Part shown: in pieces, positions 57,974 to 64,000 of the stretch
Layout of the letters: the number at the start of each line of letters is the position of its first letter
Numbering within the stretch: position 1 is the stretch's first letter
DNA from: Beta vulgaris subsp. vulgaris
Taxonomy: Eukaryota > Streptophyta > Magnoliopsida > Caryophyllales > Amaranthaceae
Direction of reading: 5' to 3'
Assembly (NCBI RefSeq): GCF_026745355.1
Contig: NC_079202.1
Location: 48,076,787 to 48,140,786, forward strand
DNA length: 64,000 nt
The notes under the pieces: model-generated
Databases searched by the model: none
Told to the model about the DNA's origin: nothing
The model's input: only the letters and a program-made list of their open reading frames with translations
Program-made: the position numbers and the translations under genes

Positions 57974-58740
57974 TTAATTTTCGTGTTCTTTCCTTAATTG
58001 CTGCATTACATCAATGTTTTGTCTTTTTATCATACACACTAATTTCTGTGATTTAGTTGCTCCTTCATTTTGTTGATTATGTTTCGCTATGTATATTGCT
58101 TGATGTTTTAATCTGGCTAATTCCGATGATTTGGGATTGAATTTGGATACTTGTTTGCTAATGATTTCTTTTTCATTGGTTCTGAATTGGGATTTCTTTG
58201 AATTGGGTTATTAATTACGTTGGTTATGCATAAAATTCCTAAAACATAGCAGAATCTCAATATCCACGAATTTCAATAATCTCAAGAATTCCTAAAACAT
58301 AAAATTCCAATAACAATTGATTGAAGAACATACCTTAATTTTGGAGCTCGACTGGATTTTGTGACTTTAGAAAGATTTCCAGAATTCCCAAAATACAAGA
58401 ACGCACCTTTGAAGTTCGAAATTTCGCCCTATGTGAAGTAGTGTTCGTGAAAATTTCGCCTCTTCCCTCTTCCTTATTCCTCTTAGTATATAATTGGGTG
58501 AATTCGGTTTGTGCCTTTAATTCATAAGAGAGATTTGGGATTGCAGATTGAAATTTGTTGGCAAACCTGCAATTGCTAGGATTTTTTTGATTCGATGTCA
58601 GTTACCTTTGAAATTTCGTGAAAAAAAATTGAGGGAATATTGTGAGCGTAATTTTTTGTGAGTGGAGTACGTGGCTATAGGTAACGCAAAATCAGATGAT
58701 CATCAATTAAGTGAATAATTGTTATAATATCATCAAATGG
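57974..58740. other. Intron-like and leader sequence in CACTA-D
   Basis: T-rich plus-strand sequence to about 58215 that could be captured intron. It is followed by copies of AATTCCTAAAACATA and by AT-rich sequence that would be the TNP2 promoter side. No ORF of note. Confidence 0.4.
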
Positions 58741-58937
58741 AACGACCATGACCAAGTCGTTGGAATAGATGTATATATATATAATGCAACGATTACTATA
58801 AAGTCTTTGCAATAGCTTAAATTATGAACCTAAATTGAAATGGGTCGTTGCAATAGATGATCCTACTCCAACGTATAAAAAATAACTGTTGCATTAGCTT
58901 ATTTTTGACATTGCGTTTGATTAAAAATGTAGTAGTA
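58741..58937. repeat. Right subterminal repeats of CACTA-D
   Basis: GTCGTTGGAATAG, GCAACGATTA, GTCGTTGCAATAG and CTGTTGCATTAG words, ending TTTTTAATGTAGTAGTA. They match the left-end motif. Confidence 0.65.
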
Positions 58938-59348
58938 TTCATAGATTATAATTGTTACTTTCATAAACCCCCCCCCCCCCCTTTAATCACTGATTAAGGA
59001 CCTTTAATCCACTGACTAAGAATCCTAATAGTCATTAAACGGATAACGTACACATCACAACGGCTAAAAACCGTCAAAGCATCTTTTCACGTCCCCAAGA
59101 CAGAAGACACGTCGTGACTCGCGAAATAGCTCGCGAGTCGCGACAAGGCACTGGTCGCGACCCGCGACACCTGTGGCGACCCGCGACGGCCCCCAGGTCG
59201 CAACCCGCGACTAGTATTCTGTTTTCCTTGGTTTTCCATGTGCCTTTACATTTTTATGTACTCTAATCTTTAACATACTAGACCTCCTCCTCTTCTAGTA
59301 TATGATCACATGAGCATGAAAACCCATTACACTTTAAATGTTCCAACA
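58938..59348 (-). repeat. Copia-2 5' LTR, outer piece
   Basis: Continues the LTR after CACTA-D (TTCATAGATTATAATTG) and matches copy 1 (42-441). It includes a C-run (58968-58981) and a TCGCGA/ACCCGCGAC-rich patch (59108-59212). It ends GTTCCAACA at 59348. Confidence 0.88.
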
Positions 59349-59769
59349 AATACTATTTTGTTCGCAGGTTTGGGAGACCGAAAGCTGGGTTCGAGAGTTT
59401 GAATTTGGGGTTTTGATTCAAATTTCGGGTTTTTTGGTTTGAGTATGGGTTTTGGGGGTTGGATTCTGGTATTTGGGGTTGATTTGGTGGTTGTGGCGGT
59501 GGAAATAGGATGGTTGGCAGTGGCGAATGTGGTTGGTGTGGTGTTGATGGTGGTGCTTGGTGATTAGGGTGGTGGTTTCACTCTCCTTAAAACTTAATCA
59601 TCTCAACATATAATTGTTCATCAACATATTCTCCCTAGGAGTCCGTGTTAGGGAGAATTGTTGCAGTTATGTGGTTACGGAGGAAACATAGTGTGTGTTT
59701 GTGTGTGTGTGAAATCATTTGCAAGGTCCTCGTTTACGTTAACATCAGTGTGCACCAGGTCAAAAACAT
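59349..59769. other. Right flank of Copia-2, no gene seen
   Basis: GGTTTGGG/TTTGGGGTT-rich sequence to about 59580, then AT-rich. The first five bases AATAC are a possible degraded target copy (left side GATAT). No ORF of note. Confidence 0.4.
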
Positions 59770-59835
59770 GTACTCCCTCCGTCCCATAATATATTGCTTG
59801 TTTCTTTTTTACACGGTCTCCAAGATGTAATTTTA
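59770..59835. mobile_element. Stowaway-type MITE terminus, cut by the LINE tail
   Basis: TACTCCCTCCGTCCCATAATAT is the standard Stowaway (Tc1/Mariner) end with its TA target. About 65 bp remain before the T-run of the next LINE. The other half is not found on the far side. Confidence 0.7.
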
Positions 59836-61756
59836 TTTTTTTTTTTTGGTAAAATGTAAGCTTTATTACCAAAGAATCATTACAGCCCCATCATAACCAA
59901 GCAACAAACAAAAAACCACACAACCATCCAAAGCAAACTACAAAGATAACAAGTAGCCTACAGAAGCATACTAGCTAATTACAGAATACTAATAACTGAT
60001 CTAGCCACATTCTATCATCAGTAGACCATTTTTCATTTACACAAGACTTCAATTTAATGCAGATGGATTTCTTAATATCCTTGATGACTTACTCAGGTCT
60101 TCTCACAGCCTCATACCATATAGCATGATTTCTGCATTCCCAGATGGAGTACACCAGTGCAGCTAACACAACATAGCTTACTTTTTGTCTGTTTTTCCTT
60201 CTGAATTTCCTGCCCCATTTCTTCCATGAAGTATAAATGCATTCCTGCTGGCTCATATTCATTCCCATCCATTGCAGTATACCTTGGCAGATAGCCCTAC
60301 TGCATGGGCATCTAAAGAAGAGATGCTGACAGGTCTCCTCTTCATTGAAGCACATAGGACACCAACCTTCTTGTATAACCCCTGCTCTTTTAAGCCTTTC
60401 TCGAGTCATTAATTTTCCTAACATCACAATCCAAGCAATAAAGGAATGCCTTGGAATATTGAGACTACTCCATACCCAATTATGCCATCCCACCTTCATT
60501 TGTGGACCTTTTAGCCATTCATAACCCAGCTTAATAGTGTAGTTTTTATCTGAATTTAGCCATTTGTTATTCACATAGGCTCTCTTAAAGACCTCCTTGA
60601 TTCTACAAATCACCTTCCACACCCAACTTGCAGCTGTAGGAGCCTTATACTCCCACGAGTTAGCTCCTTTGATATACACACTATGCACCCACTTGATCCA
60701 AAGGACATCTTCTTTTTGAGAAACTTGCCAAATATACTTCCCTATTGCTGCTGTGTTCCATGTGAGAAAATCATGAGTTCCAAGACCTCCATAAATTTTA
60801 GGCCTACAAACCCACTCCCAAGCAGCTGGAGGACTTTTAGTGAGGAAGACTTTCCCTTCCCATAAAAAAGCTCTACATATTTGCACTATCTTTTTCAGTA
60901 CACTCTTTGGAAGCATAAACACCTGAGCCCAGTATGTATGGAGGCTCAGCAGAATAGAGTGAACTAGAACTGATCTTCCTGCATAAGATAGGTGTCTAGA
61001 GCTCCAACACATCACTCTGTGGAGAATCCTATCTATTAAAACATCACAATCTGCTATAGCTAACCTTTTGGATGTAATAGGCACTCCTAGGTATCTAAAA
61101 GGAAATTGACCTTTTTTATACCCTGTGAGTTGAACAATCCTATGCCTATCCTGGATATCCTCTTTGACATTTCCAAAGTATATTGCAGTCTTGGAAGGAC
61201 TAGCATGTAAGCCTGAGACTTTAGCAAAAGCCTTGAGAGTTCTCACCATGAGCACAACTGACTGCACATTACCTTTGCTAAACATCATCAAATCATCAGC
61301 AAAGATAAGATGGTTTAGTCTAAGGCCTTGGCATCTGTGATGGAAATCAAAACCATCTTTCTTACCCATTTTCTTCATTAATCTGGTAAGATAGTCCATA
61401 GCAATTACAAACAGCAGGGGAGAGATAGGGTCTCCTTGCCTGAGCCCTCTCTTACCCTTAAAAAACCCACATGTTTCACCATTAATGCAAAGAGAGTAGC
61501 TTGGACTAGTCATACATTCCATGATCCACTCAATGAATCTTGTTGGGAAATTAAGCCCCTCTAATAATTCTCTGATGAATTCCAAGTTTAAGGAATCATA
61601 GGCCTTCCTTAGATCAATTTTCAGAGTGCATCTAGGAGGTTGAGAGTTCCTTTTGTACTGTTTTAGCATATCTTGGCAGATTAGAATGTTGTGCATAATC
61701 TTCCTTCCAGCAACAAAGGCACTTTGAGCTTCATCAATTAAGCTTGGAAGAACTTG
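59836..61756 (-). mobile_element. 5'-truncated L1-type LINE (second copy)
   Basis: A T-run at 59836-59847 is the minus-strand poly(A). Coding similarity begins at about 61750 (QVLPSLIDEAQSAFVAGRK) without the endonuclease. The right side passes into LTR sequence (AGTGGGCAAGGTA) known from the solo LTR. No target-site duplication is visible. Confidence 0.83.
60089..61750 (-). pseudogene. LINE ORF2 fragment: RT and zf-RVT
   Basis: Open for over 550 codons on the minus strand from the truncation to the stop at 60089. RT motifs are LKIDLRKAYDSLNLEF, KGKRGLRQGDPISPLLF, the catalytic FADD in LIFADDLMMFSKG, and FPFRYLGVPI. A zf-RVT domain follows (HSFIAWIVMLGKLMTRERL, CPMCFNEEETCQHLFFRC). No RNase H domain follows, unlike the LINE at 12048. 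It is the longest uninterrupted ORF in the window. The Met at 61696 is internal and not the true start. Confidence 0.88.
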
Positions 61757-62380
61757 AGAAAGTGGGCAAGGTATGGGTGGAGGATGGTTACTCTTTTGAC
61801 CTGATACGGTCGGCTACGCTCCATAACGAACCTTGGGGGTAGTATTGCTGGGCTCCATAACGAACCTTGGAGGCAGTGTTTGTCCTTTGTCCAAAGCCCG
61901 TACTTGCCACTAATTTGTTTAAGAGAATGAGCTATGCCAGCGTTGTAACGAAAAGAAATGATTCGAAAATAAAATGTTTATAACGGGCTGAAGTAAAGGT
62001 TACGAGTTTTCCACTCATTTTGGAATTTTGTTTGTTTTGTATTACTCCCTGAATTTGCAGGTTTGATATCAAGAGCTCGGGATTGGAAGTGGAGCAAGAA
62101 TATGATTACGTTTGTAAATGATTGATTTGTATTCTAGTTAGTTGATTAGAGAACAGTTATTTATTATTCCTTTGTACATAATATTTGGGAATCTAGTTGA
62201 GATAATTGTGTTATTTTAAGGATTTTGTTTTGTGGGCCAATAACCCACAGGTTCAGGATCGATTTCTAGGTTATATTTCCGCTGCGAGTAAATGTTTAAT
62301 TCGAGGCTTACTAAGCATTGATTGTGATTAGTGAATCTTAAGTGTGCTTACCTAGCAGCTCGGGAAAACGGGCTGTTACA
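61757..62380 (+). mobile_element. LTR fragment, same family as the solo LTR
   Basis: AGTGGGCAAGGTATGGGTGG, GAGCTCGGGATTGG, AACCCACAGGTTCAGGATCG and the end GGGCTGTTACA match the reverse complement of 53462-54100. This is the 3' portion of a plus-oriented LTR, truncated at its left by the LINE junction. Confidence 0.75.
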
Positions 62381-62855
62381 AATGGTAAGAGCACTTGTAA
62401 CAGCCCGAATTTCCTGACCAGCTTACAAAGGATTAAGCACAGCGAAAGAGACTCTGGTCGAGGTAACTCGGACTATTACCATCACACTCACCGAACTATA
62501 TCGGAGAGTATGGAACTCAAATCCCAACTCTATTCAAATTAATTAACTATTACGACTACGCTCTGATTCTCATACTCTATTCCCATAAATCTCTACTAAA
62601 AATTCGGCAGAGTTTCCTTTGAAAATAGGACAACGCTAAAGCGAGAAATAATATGAACCTGTTGCAATTTCAATTTATAAAATATTTCCAAATCCCAAAG
62701 CTCAACAATCTCAACGCTTTCGCGGAGCAACAACCAATAGAGAATCAGGAGCACTAACTAGCGACTCTTAAATGAAGAAAATACATTATAGAAAATAAAC
62801 GATTTAACTATTACAAGTGGAGCGTCCTCACTTCAATAACAAACATAATACTATA
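62381..62855 (-). mobile_element. Inverted LTR-like fragment
   Basis: 15 bp after the previous LTR end, TGTAACAGCCCGAATTTCC begins at 62396, the mirror of the terminus at 62380. It therefore looks like the 3' end of an LTR in minus orientation. Similarity to the solo LTR is recognisable only near the end. It stops at 62855, where another LTR begins. Confidence 0.45.
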
Positions 62856-64000
62856 TGTAATAGCCCTGTTTTTGAGAATGTTTTATTAATGATAATTATA
62901 TTTATTAAGTTAATTATGTTTCGAAAATATTTATTTTATTTGTGATGTGGAATGTGAATTATATTGTCGTGTTCGTAAAATATATATTTATTTAATTTTA
63001 TGGTGTTATTATTTTATATTTTCGGATTTTAAGTTTAAGTTGAGTGGTATTTGGCCCAAATAGGAAGTCAAAGTCGGTCTTGCAACCCCCTCCTTTTGTC
63101 GGTTTAGTTAAATAAAACCCAACCCCAAAGAAAACCCCCAAACCCATTCTCTCTCTCCCCGTGAGAACCCAAACCCCTAAAACCCTTCCTTCCTCTCTAA
63201 TCTTATCTCGTCGGTGCTGTCGGAGCTCAGCCCTCCTGCCTCGCCGGTGTTTTAAGTCCGCCGGAGCCGCATCGAACAACCGCAACCTTGTGTCGCTGCT
63301 GTTCTTCCGTTTGCTCTCTTCACCGTTCGCATCTCCCCTGTTTCGTTCAATTGTCCTGCCGCAGACCCGAGGTTCGTCGCCCGCGTCGCCACCCCGTCTG
63401 GCCGAAGCTTTCTCCTCTCCTTCCTCTTTTGTTCGTGGCCAGTGGTGTTGCGCACCGCTGCTGCCGTGCCTTGCGGCCTCGCCGGAGCATCGAGCTCCCA
63501 TGCCGTGCGTGTCTTCCCTGCTCTTGAAGCAGAGGTAAAGACTAGTTTATTCTCTATTTTTCTCTTTAAATTCTGATTTTCTTATTTGTGAATTAAAGCC
63601 CAAGTTGTTGTTGTTATTGTTGTTGGTTGGTGTTGTCGTGTTGTTGGTTGTAGTTGTTATAGGTTGTTTTTCTTCTGTTTTTGTCGTTATTGCGTTGTTG
63701 TTGACGAGGCGTAGTTGTAGTGGTTGTTGTCGTTGTAGTGGTGGTTGATTGTTATTGGGATTATTGATGCTGCTATGTTGTTGTTTTGTTGCCGTGTTAA
63801 TGTTGTTGTTGTGTTGTTGTGTCGTTGCTGTTGGGCTACTGCTACTGTTGTCCCATTCTTTCTCATCCAGAAATCAGTTGGTGTTGTGTGTGAGTGAAGC
63901 CACACTAAGCTGACGTTAGTACTATGTAGTTTTCTTGTACTGTTTTTCCTCTTGTGGATTTGTTGTTGTTGAATTAGTTTGGCAAGAGTTAAGTTTAGTT
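62856..64000 (+). mobile_element. LTR start of a related element, running off the window
   Basis: TGTAATAGCCCTGTTTTTGAG and the following AT-rich sequence resemble the start of the solo LTR read on its own strand. The GC-rich block with CTCTCTCCCCGTGAGAACC (63150-63540) matches the same position of the solo LTR (55245-54900). It is probably the U3, R and U5 of a plus-oriented LTR whose interior lies outside. Overlapping ORFs at 62998-63538 are products of the GC-rich leader and are not called as genes. Confidence 0.65.
63600..63850. repeat. GTT/GTTGTT-rich degenerate microsatellite
   Basis: Dense TTGTTGTTG and GTTGTAGTGG words with interruptions, inside the LTR-like sequence. No coding is inferred from the repeat-driven ORF on the minus strand. 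Confidence 0.6.

Larger units (their letters stand above)
43568..58937 (-). mobile_element. CACTA-D: 15.4-kb CACTA with TNP2 and TNPA genes
   Basis: The ends read TACTACATTAAAA on the left and TACTACTACATTTTTAA inward from the right, with TTC on both sides (43565-43567 and 58938-58940). Copy 1 and the window start give the empty site CCCTTCATAG. Subterminal repeats are of the type TGCAACGAC/GTCGTTGCA. Minus-strand genes are TNP2 (57500-52246) and TNPA (50348-44197). It contains CACTA-C and a solo LTR and plus-strand exon-like pieces. The termini are TAC-repeat-like and not the plain CACTA, so the exact boundary could shift by three bases. Confidence 0.85.
19587..59348 (-). mobile_element. Copia-2: a ~5.5-kb Ty1/copia expanded to 39.8 kb by nesting
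   Basis: The host element is followed through four interruptions. In plus coordinates its sequence is 19587-19738, 28815-31579, 32840-33475, 42001-43567 and 58941-59348, about 5.5 kb in total. The minus-strand order is 5' LTR, gag, protease, pre-integrase, integrase, RT, RNase H, 3' LTR. The left terminus TGTTATGTGTGATC and right terminus ATGTTCCAACA give TG...CA ends. Pentamers outside are GATAT and AATAC, agreeing at three of five. No TGGTATCAGAGC primer site is found inside 43247. Every gene is broken. Confidence 0.85.

Noticed and set aside
43568..58937. Mutator-like element, suggested by the TACTACATT ends
   Set aside because: TNP2 and TNPA genes and a 3-bp duplication are CACTA features. 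No MULE transposase and no 8-9-bp duplication are seen.
63161..63538. 125-codon plus-strand ORF
   Set aside because: Part of the GC-rich leader of an LTR. The equivalent place in the solo LTR does not keep the same protein, so it is not called as a gene.

Overview
The window is a piece of repeat-dense plant nuclear DNA, most likely from a eudicot. Everything recognisable is plant-type: Ty1/copia with a tRNA-Met primer site, a Tat-lineage Ty3/gypsy element with two RNase H domains, CACTA (En/Spm) transposons with TNP2 and TNPA genes, L1-type LINEs, a tRNA-derived SINE and a Stowaway terminus. I see no intact host gene, rRNA, functional tRNA, CRISPR array or bacterial feature. I cannot name the species.

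Layout. 1-894: end of a minus-strand copia (LTR plus 3' non-coding). 895-6664: CACTA-1 with a broken TNP2 transposase. 6715-18610: an 11.9-kb SIRE/Maximus-like copia on the minus strand with both LTRs, primer site, broken gag, RT-RH and env-like region, no integrase, and a 5'-truncated LINE inside RT. 18611-19586: spacer with a SINE flanked by 16-bp target duplications. 19587-59348: one minus-strand copia (Copia-2) of only about 5.5 kb, stretched to 39.8 kb by four direct insertions whose ends and duplications can be read: a Tat/Retand-type gypsy in the 3' LTR (19739-28809, ATGAT), CACTA-A in integrase (31580-32836, AAG), CACTA-B in the protease-to-integrase part (33476-41997, TTA) and CACTA-D in the 5' LTR (43568-58937, TTC). 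CACTA-D carries second-level insertions: CACTA-C (50513-51845, ACC) and a solo LTR in its transposase gene (53462-55546, GTTGT). 59349-64000: flank, a cut Stowaway end, a second 5'-truncated LINE and pieces of the same LTR family as the solo LTR.

How parts relate. CACTA-A, -B and -C share termini and a palindromic GCGCAGCCC subterminal repeat, so A and C look like small passengers of a B-type family. CACTA-D has two transposase genes: TNP2 on the promoter side and, downstream, a multi-exon TNPA with recognisable splice sites. The Tat element carries, opposite to gag-pol, an antisense gene with three GT-AG introns, its own TATA-like box and a coiled-coil C-terminus; this is the most unusual coding feature. 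CACTA-D also holds plus-strand exon-like pieces that look like captured host genes.

Nearly every ORF is cut by single-base shifts or stops. Some of this is real decay, but uncorrected long-read indels could add to it and cannot be excluded from one sequence.
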